From assembly GCA_018660835.1 (NCBI GenBank), contig JABJJN010000020.1, forward strand, positions 248,001 through 312,000: 64,000 nucleotides of DNA, given 5' to 3'. The notes below the pieces were generated by a model. That model was not told the DNA's origin and ran no database searches. It saw only the letters and a list, made by a program, of their open reading frames with translations. Positions 36,960-46,109 of the stretch are shown here, piece after piece. Each line of letters opens with the position of its first letter. The stretch's first letter is position 1. The position numbers and the translations under genes are program-made. The DNA comes from Gemmatimonadota bacterium (GTDB lineage Bacteria > Latescibacterota > UBA2968 > UBA8231).

Positions 36960-37733
36960 TCACGCGCTCAGACGCCGGACGATGTCGAGACTGCGACGCA
37001 ATCCTGTCTCAGGCGCATCGAGGGCGGGGCTCAGTTCGAGACTCACGGCACCTGAGTAGCCGACACTGCTGATCGCCATGAAGGTGTCCTTCAGAGCCGC
37101 CTCCGTCAGCATGCCATCGAGAAGTGCCTGGTGCAGATCTCCCACGCCATCATTGTCATCCAGATGTACGTAGCCGAGACGATCGCCAGCGATCTCGATC
37201 GCCGTCGCCGGCGTGATCCCTTCCATCTGCGCGTGACCGATGTCGACGAGGACGTGCAGATTCGGGTGATCGACACTTTCGACGAAGGCTCGCGTCGCCG
37301 CCACAGTAGGTAGCGCCAGCCCTGGGAAGTGCTCGAGACTCAGCGTCATGCCTCGATCCTGTGCGCTTTGAGCCAGCGGCGCCATGACGGCGGCATAGCG
37401 GCCGAGAGCCCCCGGACTGTCATCGGTTCCTGGCACCAGATACACTGCCTCGGCGCCAAGATCAGCGGCGTGCTCGATCGCTCGTTCCGTATATGCGATC
37501 GCACCCGCCCTGGAGGCGGGATCCCCATGATCGAGACTCGCCGCGTCGATCAGACCAAAAGACGCGGCCAGACAACAGACATTCACCCCCGTATCCGCCA
37601 GCGCGGCAGCGGTTTCGGATTGCTCAAAAGCGAAGGGCCGCACGTCGATACTTGCGAGGCCAAGACCAGCCAGCTGCCGCACTGCATCCGCCTCTTCCAG
37701 GGGTAGCCCCCAGACACAGCAGGAGATCTTCAT
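36960..37733 (-). CDS. Sugar-phosphate isomerase/epimerase-like TIM barrel (AP endonuclease 2 family)
   Basis: 257 residues. Xylose-isomerase-like/AP-endonuclease-2 fold with metal-ligand-type residues: Glu in LSLEHFPG (about 134), Asp in LVDIGHAQ, His in YVHLDDN (about 191) and Glu in SLELSPAL (about 236). GGAGG lies 8 bases before ATG. Divergent from the sodium:solute symporter gene. Members isomerise or epimerise sugars and inositol derivatives; this one probably acts on a transported sugar-like compound, by context only. Confidence 0.82.
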   Translation of the reverse strand: MKISCCVWGLPLEEADAVRQLAGLGLASIDVRPFAFEQSETAAALADTGVNVCCLAASFGLIDAASLDHGDPASRAGAIAYTERAIEHAADLGAEAVYLVPGTDDSPGALGRYAAVMAPLAQSAQDRGMTLSLEHFPGLALPTVAATRAFVESVDHPNLHVLVDIGHAQMEGITPATAIEIAGDRLGYVHLDDNDGVGDLHQALLDGMLTEAALKDTFMAISSVGYSGAVSLELSPALDAPETGLRRSLDIVRRLSA

Positions 37734-37852
37734 GGTCTTACCTCCATCTTGCCCTCGCGCGACAGCCGCTGAGCGGTTATGGTTTGCTTGTTCGGCTTCA
37801 TCGCCTGCAACTCCAACTTTGAAATATCAACTCTAACTGTTCGTAGGCCTCT

Positions 37853-39913
37853 ATGAATCTGCACTGGATCGACTGGCTCATCGTTGTGAGTCTGCTCGGC
37901 TTTATCTGCATCAGCGCCTACATGACGAAGCAGTATATGCGCTCCGTCGCCGACTTTCTATCGGCCAACCGCTGCGCTGGAAAATATCTGCTCGGCGTTG
38001 CCGATGGCATCGCCGGTCTCGGCGCCATCAGTATCGTCGCCCGCTTCGAGATGCACTATAAGGCCGGTTTCACCGCCGCCTGGTGGGACATGATGCTACT
38101 ACCCATTGGCGTCATCGTCGCTGCCACAGGATGGGTGCAGTATCGCTTCCGCCAGACCCGCGCCATGACGATGGCCCAGTTCTTCGAGATGCGTTACAGT
38201 CGTTCCTTCCGTGTCTATGCCGGGATCATGGGGTGCATCTCCGGTATCATCAACTTTGGCATCTTTCCCGCCGTAGGTGGCCGGTTCTTCCAGTATTACT
38301 GTGGCTTTCCAGAGGTGATCGTCGATTTCGGGATGAAATTCGACCTTGTCTATGCCCTGATCATGGCCTTCCTCCTTGGCATCTCACTCACCTTCACTTT
38401 TCTCGGTGGTCAGATCGCCGTGATGGTCACCGATTTCTTTCAGGGCATTTTCGTCAATGCCGTCTTCGCCGTGATGGGCATCTTCCTGTTGCTGTTTCTC
38501 TTCGATTGGTCGGTGATCATGGAAGCTGCCGCCATGGCGCCGGCTGACGCATCATTGATCAATCCGCTGAATACGAGCAACACGGACAACTTCAATGTCA
38601 ATTACTTCCTGATCCAGGCCTTCGGCGCCGTATACGTCTTCATGGCCTGGCAGGGAAATCAAGGCTACTACGGCTCTGCCCGCTCACCACACGATGCTCG
38701 CATGGGGCGGCTGATCGGTCAATTGCGACCGATCACGCAGACCCTGCCCCTCGTGCTGCTGCCCATGTGTGCCTGGGCCTTCCTGCATCATGCTGATTTC
38801 GCCGCCGAAGCGGTCGGGGCCCATGCCGCGCTGGACGCCATCGACAGCGAGCAGATTCGCTCCCAGCTGACGGTGACCGTCGCGACGGCACACTTTCTGC
38901 CGCCGGTGATCGCCGGTCTCTTTGCGGCCGTCATGCTCGCCGCTTTCATCTCGACTCACGACACGTATCTGCATTCCTGGGGATCGATCTTCATTCAGGA
39001 TGTCGTGATGCCCGTGCGGCAGAATGTGTTGGGCGACAGTAGCGTTCTGAAGCCGGAATCACACCTCAAGTTGTTGAAGACTTCCATCTTCGGAGTCGCC
39101 GTATTCATCTTTCTCTTCAGCCTGCTGTTTTCCCAGCAACAGGACATTCTCATGTTCTTCGCCCTCACGGGCACGATCTACCTGGGTTGGGCAGGTGCCG
39201 CCATCATCGGTGGTCTCTATTGGAAACATGGCACCAATGCCGGTGCCTGGTCGGCGGCCATCATCGGTGTCATACTCGCCATTGGCGGGTGGTATTCCAC
39301 CTACTTCTGGGAGGATGCACGTCTGATGATCTCCGGTATCGCACCGGAATGGGCAGCGAGTGAAAAGATGCCGATCAACGCACAGATCCTCTGGTTCTGG
39401 ACCATGATCGCGACCCTCGTGACCTACGTCGGCGTCAGTCTCCTCTCTGGTATTGGCAAACCGACATTTAATATGGATCAGTTGCTGCATCGTGGAGAAT
39501 ACTCGGTAGAGTCAGAAACTGAACAGACAAGTGAAGAAGAAGCACAGCCACCGAGTATGGGGATGGCCATCTTCCGCATGGGCAAGGAGTTCACCCAGGG
39601 CGACAGGATTCTCTTCTACTTCTCCTACCTCTATCTCGCCCTTGTCGCCGTCGTCTTCGTTGCCGGAACCCTCTACATGTTATCAAGCGATATCAGCGAC
39701 AGCAGTTGGTCGACCTTCTGGTTGGGCTACAGCATCATCATGCTCACTCTCACGATCATCATTACCATCTGGGTCGCAGTGGGTGGTATGAAGAATCTGC
39801 GGGAGATGTTCGCCACCTTGGAAACCCTTGAACGTGATGAAGCGGATGACGGCACCGTCGTCGGTCATCGCTCCCTCGCCGATGTTCGTCACGATGCAGG
39901 AGACAATCAGTGA
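37853..39913 (+). CDS. Sodium:solute symporter (SSS) family transporter
   Basis: 686 residues with about 13-15 membrane helices. SSS-family signs are the N-terminal YMTKQYMRSVADFLSANRCAGKYLLGVADG, the following helix with GAISIVARFEM and NFGIFPAVGGRFFQYY, and later APHDAR/ISTHDTYLHSWG. The C-terminal part contains extra helices after about residue 575, following an acidic linker (EQTSEEEAQ), so it may have an extended C-terminal domain. It probably imports a sugar or organic acid using sodium. Its GTGA overlap with the next gene indicates coupling to a DsbA-like lipoprotein. Confidence 0.88.
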   Translation: MNLHWIDWLIVVSLLGFICISAYMTKQYMRSVADFLSANRCAGKYLLGVADGIAGLGAISIVARFEMHYKAGFTAAWWDMMLLPIGVIVAATGWVQYRFRQTRAMTMAQFFEMRYSRSFRVYAGIMGCISGIINFGIFPAVGGRFFQYYCGFPEVIVDFGMKFDLVYALIMAFLLGISLTFTFLGGQIAVMVTDFFQGIFVNAVFAVMGIFLLLFLFDWSVIMEAAAMAPADASLINPLNTSNTDNFNVNYFLIQAFGAVYVFMAWQGNQGYYGSARSPHDARMGRLIGQLRPITQTLPLVLLPMCAWAFLHHADFAAEAVGAHAALDAIDSEQIRSQLTVTVATAHFLPPVIAGLFAAVMLAAFISTHDTYLHSWGSIFIQDVVMPVRQNVLGDSSVLKPESHLKLLKTSIFGVAVFIFLFSLLFSQQQDILMFFALTGTIYLGWAGAAIIGGLYWKHGTNAGAWSAAIIGVILAIGGWYSTYFWEDARLMISGIAPEWAASEKMPINAQILWFWTMIATLVTYVGVSLLSGIGKPTFNMDQLLHRGEYSVESETEQTSEEEAQPPSMGMAIFRMGKEFTQGDRILFYFSYLYLALVAVVFVAGTLYMLSSDISDSSWSTFWLGYSIIMLTLTIIITIWVAVGGMKNLREMFATLETLERDEADDGTVVGHRSLADVRHDAGDNQ

Positions 39914-40938
39914 TCAGGTTGCCCCGCCAAAACCTGGTGCTCGGAGCCATCTTCGCTCTTGTCACCATCTCCTGTGCACCTAAGGCGCCAGAGCCCGAAC
40001 TTGCAGCACAGATCAATAGCGACACGATCACCCTTGAACAGGTCGATGCGCGTCTTCAGGAGTCCGAACCTGAGGCCTGGCAGTCTCTCTTCGAGGCTCG
40101 TCAGCGTGCCCTTGCATTTCTGATTGATGAGCAGTTGTTGCAGGAGAAGGCCAGCAAGGAAGGAATCGAGCGCGACTCCCTCGTGCGACGCGAGGTGCTC
40201 GACCAACTGGCCGCCGTAAGTGATAGTGCCATCAACCTCTTCTACGAACAAAATCGTCAGCGCTTGGGTGGGCAGGATCTTGTGACTGTGCAGGAGCGGA
40301 TTCGCCAGTATTTGGCATCCGAGAATCATCGCTCGGCCTGGCTTGGTTATGTTGGCGGACTGCGCGACGCGGCGGATATTCAGGTCGTGCTGGAACCACC
40401 CCGGGCGGTGATCGCCGTGGGTGGGGATGAGCCATCTCAGGGACCACTGGACGCGCCGATCCTGCTTGTGGAATATTCAGACTTCGAGTGTCCCTATTGC
40501 GGGCGCGCGAAACCAGCGCTACGCCAGGTGCTCGAAGAATACGGCGACAAAGTTCGACTGGTCTTCCGTGACTTCCCCTTGTCCATCCATCCCAATGCGC
40601 GTCTTGCCGCCGAAGCCAGCCTGTGCGCACAGGAGCAGGATCGTTTCTGGGACTACCACGACGTGCTCTTCGAGCATCAACGTGAACTGCGTCCCGTCGA
40701 TTTGTCTCGTTATGCGACGGACATCGGCCTGGATGGCACCGCGTTCGATGCCTGTCTTGAATCGGGTCGCTTCGCGGATGCTGTGAGTGATGATCTCAAG
40801 TCAGGTGAACATTTTGGTGTGACGGGCACCCCCGCCTTCTTCATCAATGGCCGCCGCCTGACAGGAGCCCAACCCTTCGCGGCGTTCCAGCAGATCATCG
40901 ACGACGAGCTCGAGCGTATCGAGCGAGTCGGTTTGTAG
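39910..40938 (+). CDS. DsbA-like thioredoxin-domain lipoprotein with SurA-N-like region
   Basis: 342 residues. Signal-like N-terminus with a possible, somewhat non-consensus lipobox (VTISC near residue 22). Residues about 35-120 resemble the SurA/PpiC N-terminal helical region (INSDTITLEQVDARL, ALAFLIDEQLLQEKA). Residues about 165-335 form a DsbA/Thioredoxin_4 domain with active site FECPYCGR (C-x2-C) and the cis-Pro loop GVTGTPAFFING. This looks like a periplasmic thiol oxidoreductase/foldase. It starts at GTG 39910, overlapping the symporter's stop by four bases. Linkage to a transporter is unusual and could mean it matures that transporter or a neighbouring exported protein. Confidence 0.84.
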   Translation: MIRLPRQNLVLGAIFALVTISCAPKAPEPELAAQINSDTITLEQVDARLQESEPEAWQSLFEARQRALAFLIDEQLLQEKASKEGIERDSLVRREVLDQLAAVSDSAINLFYEQNRQRLGGQDLVTVQERIRQYLASENHRSAWLGYVGGLRDAADIQVVLEPPRAVIAVGGDEPSQGPLDAPILLVEYSDFECPYCGRAKPALRQVLEEYGDKVRLVFRDFPLSIHPNARLAAEASLCAQEQDRFWDYHDVLFEHQRELRPVDLSRYATDIGLDGTAFDACLESGRFADAVSDDLKSGEHFGVTGTPAFFINGRRLTGAQPFAAFQQIIDDELERIERVGL

Positions 40939-40958
40939 ACCAGCGTGAGAGTACCAGA

Positions 40959-42176
40959 ATGAAAGCGACCGTCACCGCCCGTGACGTCTTTGTCCCGTCT
41001 CCTGAACAAGGCACGGGCGTGATGGGGGGCAGCTACTACACCGAGAGCAGTGGCAATCGGCTCGTAAGTATTCACAGTCTCACCAGTAGATCCGACACGG
41101 TCGATGCCGCCTTCGTCCGATCCTCTGATGATGGCGGCGCCACCTGGTCAGATCCGGATCGTTGGGAAATGTCTTTCGACCACCCGCAGGGCACGGGACG
41201 ACGGCACCCGCGGGGTGGTTACGTCGATCTGCAGACAGGGCGTTATATCAGTGTGTGGACCGAGGGCATCCTACCCTCTGACGATCCCCTTGAGGGCATG
41301 ATCCGCTGGACCCTCCACTATTCCGTATCCGAAGATGGCGGGCGTACGCAGATCGTAAACGAGCAGATCGTGCACACCGGTGACGGGTATGATGCGATCC
41401 ACCATCTGCCCGGTGTCAGTGTCGGCGCCAACTGTGTGATGATCGGCGATCTCGGACAACGCCCCCTGACGCGCTCCGACGGCGTGATCCTGATACCCGT
41501 GCAGAGTACGCCCGTTGGCCCAGATGGTACCTATCACAATCCGGGCGCCGGCTACACGTACACGGACTGCCTCATGCTGATGGGCACATGGCGCAACGAT
41601 GGCCGCCTGGACTGGACCTGCTCAGAGCGTATCGTCGGCGACCCTGAACGCACGACGCGCGGCGTGATCGAACCAACCATCGCAGAATTGGCGGATGGAT
41701 CGATCCTCATGGTCATGCGCGGCAGCAACGACGCGCGACACGACCTACCTGGGCACCGCTGGATGTCGAGATCAACCGATGCAGGCATCACCTGGACAAC
41801 ACCTGTGCCCTGGACCTACGACGACAGCGTCGCCTTTCACTCGCCCAGTTCGTGCTCGCAGTTGATCCCTCATTCAGATGGGCGCCTGTTCTGGATGGGC
41901 AATCTCTGCGAACAGAACCCTGAGGGGAATCGGCCTCGCTATCCGATCATTCTCGGCGAAGTCGATCGTCACAGCGGCGAGTTGATCCGCTCGAGTGTGA
42001 CCAGTATTGACGACCGCCAACCCGGCGAGAGCGAGCAACTGACGTTGTCGAATTTCTACGTCCGTGAAGAGCGCGGTACGGGCGACCTGCTGCTACATAT
42101 GCCACGCTTCTTCGCCGACGATGACGTGCCAGGCTTCAGCTCCGATCTGATCCTGCAACGCATCGCAATCTCCTGA
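40959..42176 (+). CDS. BNR/sialidase-like protein
   Basis: 405 residues. Asp-box-like motifs [10 protein letters not shown] (about residue 50), SEDGGRT and [11 protein letters not shown] (about residue 265), plus [18 protein letters not shown], a recurrent propeller motif near the active-site Glu/Arg in sialidases. No signal peptide, so probably cytoplasmic. It begins 20 bases after the DsbA-like gene and its stop lies 10 bases before the inferred yejB start, so it may be part of the transport operon. Sugar specificity unknown. Confidence 0.77.
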   Translation: MKATVTARDVFVPSPEQGTGVMGGSYYTESSGNRLVSIHSLTSRSDTVDAAFVRSSDDGGATWSDPDRWEMSFDHPQGTGRRHPRGGYVDLQTGRYISVWTEGILPSDDPLEGMIRWTLHYSVSEDGGRTQIVNEQIVHTGDGYDAIHHLPGVSVGANCVMIGDLGQRPLTRSDGVILIPVQSTPVGPDGTYHNPGAGYTYTDCLMLMGTWRNDGRLDWTCSERIVGDPERTTRGVIEPTIAELADGSILMVMRGSNDARHDLPGHRWMSRSTDAGITWTTPVPWTYDDSVAFHSPSSCSQLIPHSDGRLFWMGNLCEQNPEGNRPRYPIILGEVDRHSGELIRSSVTSIDDRQPGESEQLTLSNFYVREERGTGDLLLHMPRFFADDDVPGFSSDLILQRIAIS

Positions 42177-42186
42177 CAGACGCCCC

Positions 42187-43293
42187 CTGACCGGCTACAT
42201 CCTCCGACGACTGCTGCTGATGATACCAACCTTGTTTGGTATCATGGTTGTGAATTTTCTCATCGTGCAGGCTGCCCCTGGTGGACCCGTAGAGCAGGTC
42301 ATCGCCCGTCTGCAAGGACATGATGTCGGTGCCGCTGCCCGCATCGGTGGCAGTGTGGCTGCGGAAGGGACGGACGCATCGATGGCGGTCGATCTGGATC
42401 GTGTGGACAGTCGCTATCGTGGCGCCCGCGGGATTGATCCGGATCTGCTCATCGAACTCGAGCGCATGTATGGTTTCGACAAACCGGCGCACGAGCGCTT
42501 CGTCTCCATGATCTGGGGATACGTGCGTTTCGATTTCGGTTCAAGTTTCTATCGCGACCGTGCCGTCCTCGACCTGGTCCTCGACAAGATGCCCGTCTCC
42601 ATCAGCCTTGGCCTGTGGACGACATTGTTCATCTACGCCATTTCCATCCCTCTTGGTATCGCCAAAGCGGTCCGTGATGGCAGTCGTTTCGACGTGTGGT
42701 CATCGTCGGCTGTCATCGTCGGCAATGCAGTACCGGGATTCCTGTTTGCCATTCTGTTGATCGTCCTGTTCGCCGGAGGTCACTACGTACAATGGTTCCC
42801 ATTGCGAGGGCTTACATCGAGTGACGTCGAGGAACTGTCGACACTGGGCAGGATGGTGGACTACTTGTGGCACATTTGTCTGCCCGTCATGTCTCTCGTC
42901 ATCGGTGGCTTCGCCGGCCTGACCCTGCTGACGAAGAATTCCTTTCTCGAAGAGATCGGTAAGCAGTATGTGCTGACGGCGCGAGCCAAGGGCTTGGGAG
43001 ACCAGCGTGTTCTCTATGGGCATGTCTTCCGCAATGCCATGCTCATCGTCATCGCCGGTTTTCCCGCTGCCTTTGTCGGCATCCTCTTCACCGGTGCCCT
43101 GCTGACGGAGATCATCTTTTCTCTTGATGGTCTGGGCTTGCTCGGCTACGAGGCGGCTGTGCAGCGCGACTATCCCGTCGTATTTGGCACACTCTACTTC
43201 TTCACATTTCTGGGTCTTATCCTGCAGTTGATCGGTGACCTGACGTACACCCTCGTCGACCGGCGGATCGACTTCGATCGGCGCGACGGATGA
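42187..43293 (+). CDS. yejB: Yej-type ABC importer permease YejB
   Basis: Membrane permease of an oligopeptide importer (DppB/OppB family). In-frame residues just upstream of ATG 42220, [11 protein letters not shown], continue into [19 protein letters not shown] and PGGPVEQ, the exact YejB N-terminal pattern (YLIRRLLL..IPTL). The frame between the upstream stop at 42148 and 42220 contains no ATG, GTG or TTG, so CTG 42187 is my start; 42220 is the first standard codon but would delete part of the first transmembrane helix. About 368 residues, typical for YejB. The EAA-type motif ([20 protein letters not shown]) is present. Confidence 0.87.
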   Translation: MTGYILRRLLLMIPTLFGIMVVNFLIVQAAPGGPVEQVIARLQGHDVGAAARIGGSVAAEGTDASMAVDLDRVDSRYRGARGIDPDLLIELERMYGFDKPAHERFVSMIWGYVRFDFGSSFYRDRAVLDLVLDKMPVSISLGLWTTLFIYAISIPLGIAKAVRDGSRFDVWSSSAVIVGNAVPGFLFAILLIVLFAGGHYVQWFPLRGLTSSDVEELSTLGRMVDYLWHICLPVMSLVIGGFAGLTLLTKNSFLEEIGKQYVLTARAKGLGDQRVLYGHVFRNAMLIVIAGFPAAFVGILFTGALLTEIIFSLDGLGLLGYEAAVQRDYPVVFGTLYFFTFLGLILQLIGDLTYTLVDRRIDFDRRDG

Positions 43294-44381
43294 CATCCAT
43301 CGCGCCGCCCCCTCCGGCGGAATCCCGGTGGCTGGGAATACGTATCTCGCGCCTGAGCCACCGACGTCTGGCCAACTTCCGCGCCAACCGACGCGGCTGG
43401 TGGAGTACATGGATCTTCCTCGCCCTCTTTCTCTTCACGCTCCCCGCAGAATTCGTCGCCAATGACCGTCCCTTGCTTGTGTGGCTCGATGGCGAATTGT
43501 ATGCGCCGATCCTAAACAGCTACGCCGAGACCGACTTCGGTGGTGAATTCGAGACGGAAGCGGACTATCGCGATCCCTACTTCCAGCAATTACTGCAGGA
43601 CAACGGCTGGGCCCTGTGGCCGCTGATCCGTTATGGCAATCGCACCGTCAATTTCGCCTTGCGTGAACCGGCCCCGGCGCCACCATCCGCCGACAACTGG
43701 CTCGGTACAGACGATCAGGCACGCGACGTTCTCGCCCGCCTCATCTACGGATTCCGCATATCTGTCCTCTTTGGGCTTTGTCTCACCTTCTTCAGCTCTC
43801 TCGTCGGCATCGCAGCAGGAGCGATCCAGGGTTACTTCGGCGGCTGGGTGGATTTACTCTTCCAACGCTTCATCGAGATCTGGCAGGGATTACCGACACT
43901 CTACCTGTTGATCATTCTTGCGAGCCTGGTTGAACCGAACTTCGCGTGGCTTCTGGGACTATTGCTGTTGTTCAGTTGGATGAGTCTCGTCGGTGTCGTG
44001 CGCGCCGAGTTCCTGCGCGCCCGCAATTTCGACTTTGTTCGCGCTGCCCGTGCCTTGGGTGTTGATGACGTGACAATCATGCGACGTCACGTACTGCCGA
44101 ACGCCATGGCGTCGACACTCACCTTTCTACCCTTCATTCTCACCGGTTCCGTCACGGTCCTCACATCCCTCGATTTTCTGGGATTCGGCCTGCCGGCAGG
44201 TTCACCATCTCTGGGCGAGTTGCTGGCTCAGGGAAAGAGAAATCTTCACGCCCCCTGGCTCGGTGTCACCGTGTTTGTTGTGTTGTCCGTGATGCTGTCA
44301 CTGCTCGTATTCATCGGCGAAGCCGTGCGCGATGCCTTTGATCCACGCAGAAGTCTCGACGCGAGTGGACGTGCAGGATGA
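43290..44381 (+). CDS. yejE: Yej-type ABC importer permease YejE
   Basis: 363 residues. The YejE signature is clear: [21 protein letters not shown] N-terminal membrane entry (here [17 protein letters not shown]), a long periplasmic loop with [20 protein letters not shown], and [21 protein letters not shown]. The EAA loop is [22 protein letters not shown]. It overlaps both yejB and yejF by four bases (ATGA), so yejBEF is one tightly coupled unit. Confidence 0.92.
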   Translation: MTSIAPPPPAESRWLGIRISRLSHRRLANFRANRRGWWSTWIFLALFLFTLPAEFVANDRPLLVWLDGELYAPILNSYAETDFGGEFETEADYRDPYFQQLLQDNGWALWPLIRYGNRTVNFALREPAPAPPSADNWLGTDDQARDVLARLIYGFRISVLFGLCLTFFSSLVGIAAGAIQGYFGGWVDLLFQRFIEIWQGLPTLYLLIILASLVEPNFAWLLGLLLLFSWMSLVGVVRAEFLRARNFDFVRAARALGVDDVTIMRRHVLPNAMASTLTFLPFILTGSVTVLTSLDFLGFGLPAGSPSLGELLAQGKRNLHAPWLGVTVFVVLSVMLSLLVFIGEAVRDAFDPRRSLDASGRAG

Positions 44382-46075
44382 GCCTTCTCGAGATTCAGCA
44401 ACTGAGCACGACCTTTCGCGGCTCCAGTGGTGAAGCGGATGTCGAAGCCGTACGTGGCTTGTCTCTTCACGTTGAGCGTGGCGAGACGGTCGCCATCGTG
44501 GGTGAATCAGGTTCCGGCAAGTCCGTCACCGCCCTGTCCGTCATGCAGTTGCTGCCCTACCCACAAGCCTATCACCCAAGTGGTTCCATACGTCTAGGTG
44601 ATCACGAGTTGGTCGGTGCGCCCCCCGCGTTACTACAGTCACTACGTGGCGATCGCATGGCCATGATCTTCCAAGAACCGATGACTTCGTTGAATCCCCT
44701 GCACACGGTGGAGAAGCAGATCGGCGAGACCCTGCGTCTGCATCAGGGACTCGATCGCGACGCAGCCAGGCAACGTTCATTGGAGTTGCTACGGCGTGTG
44801 CAGATCCCAGACCCCGAACAGCGATTGGAATCCTGGCCGCATCAACTCTCCGGTGGGCAGCGCCAGCGCGTGATGATCGCCATGGCCCTCGCCAATGAAC
44901 CTGCTCTGCTGATTGCAGACGAACCGACAACCGCTCTCGATGTGACGGTACAAGCAGAAATTCTAACTCTGCTTCGCGAACAGCAGAGCCAACTCAACAT
45001 GGGTTTGCTCCTGATCACACATGATCTGACACTGGTCAGTCATATTGCTGACCGCGTATATGTGATGACTCAGGGCCGCGTCGTGGAACAGGGCGTCACG
45101 ACGCAGATCCTCACGGAGCCCACACACCCATACACGCGAGAATTGCTTGCCTCAGAACCCCCGCCGCGCTGGGACTCAGAGCCCGATCCGACGGCGAAAG
45201 TAAATTCCCGGGCCGAAGGATCTGAGACCCAGATCAGTGCTACCGACGCATCGAGCCGGGCAGATCCCTCCGACGACCTGCTCCAGGTCGATGATCTGCG
45301 CGTGTGGTTTCCTATCAAGCAAGGTTTGCTGCGCCGAACGGTTGGTCACGTAAAAGCAGTGGATGGGGTCTCCTTACAACTTGCAGCCGGATCGACGATC
45401 GGTCTGGTGGGCGAGTCTGGCTCAGGCAAGACGACGCTCGCTATGGCCGTGCTACGCTTGCTCGCAAGCGAAGGGGGGATCCGCTTCTGCGGGCACGATC
45501 TTCAACACCTCGATAAGACTCAGCTTCGTGCACTGCGACGACAGTTTCAGGTCGTCTTTCAGGACCCCTTCAGTTCCCTGAGTCCGCGGTTGTCTGCATT
45601 TCAGATCGTTGAAGAGGGTCTGAAAGTCCATGGCATCGGTGGCCATTACCAGCAACGACGGGAGCATGTCGCCGCGGCGCTGCATGAGGTCGGCCTGGAT
45701 CCAGCAAGTATGGATCGCTTCCCCCACGAGTTCTCCGGTGGTCAGCGACAGCGGCTTGCCATAGCCCGAGCCCTCATCCTCGAACCGCGCTTTCTCGTGC
45801 TCGATGAGCCCACATCGGCGCTGGATCGCACGGTGCAATTGCAGATCATCGAATTGCTGCAACGTCTGCAGGAGCAGCACAGCTTGGCGTATCTGTTTAT
45901 CAGTCACGACCTGCGGGTTGTGCGTGCCTTGGCTGATGAACTCATCGTGCTGCGTGACGGTGTCGTAGTCGAGTCAGGAAGGGCCCGCGACCTGTTCGAG
46001 GCACCCCGTCAGCAATACACGCAACGCCTCATGCAGGCCGCCTTCACGGGTTCGGTCGGCGATTTCGAGTCATAG
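44378..46075 (+). CDS. yejF: Yej-type ABC importer dual ATPase YejF
   Basis: 565 residues with two nucleotide-binding domains. First half: Walker A GESGSGKS, signature LSGGQRQRV, Walker B region [14 protein letters not shown]. Second half: Walker [31 protein letters not shown]. The dual-ATPase layout is characteristic of YejF/GsiA. It energises import of peptides delivered by the YejA protein encoded 32 kb upstream. ATGA overlap with yejE. Confidence 0.93.
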   Translation: MSLLEIQQLSTTFRGSSGEADVEAVRGLSLHVERGETVAIVGESGSGKSVTALSVMQLLPYPQAYHPSGSIRLGDHELVGAPPALLQSLRGDRMAMIFQEPMTSLNPLHTVEKQIGETLRLHQGLDRDAARQRSLELLRRVQIPDPEQRLESWPHQLSGGQRQRVMIAMALANEPALLIADEPTTALDVTVQAEILTLLREQQSQLNMGLLLITHDLTLVSHIADRVYVMTQGRVVEQGVTTQILTEPTHPYTRELLASEPPPRWDSEPDPTAKVNSRAEGSETQISATDASSRADPSDDLLQVDDLRVWFPIKQGLLRRTVGHVKAVDGVSLQLAAGSTIGLVGESGSGKTTLAMAVLRLLASEGGIRFCGHDLQHLDKTQLRALRRQFQVVFQDPFSSLSPRLSAFQIVEEGLKVHGIGGHYQQRREHVAAALHEVGLDPASMDRFPHEFSGGQRQRLAIARALILEPRFLVLDEPTSALDRTVQLQIIELLQRLQEQHSLAYLFISHDLRVVRALADELIVLRDGVVVESGRARDLFEAPRQQYTQRLMQAAFTGSVGDFES

Positions 46076-46093
46076 AGCTGCCGTGAGCAGGTC

Positions 46094-46109
46094 TGTCTAT
46101 TCGTAGACA
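46094..46109. terminator. Possible UUCG hairpin between convergent genes
   Basis: TGTCTA-TTCG-TAGACA forms a six-pair stem with a TTCG tetraloop, placed between the yejF stop (46075) and the convergent CsgG/FlgO-like gene, whose stop codon lies inside the stem. No T-tract follows on either strand, so a rho-independent terminator is only possible. Confidence 0.3.
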
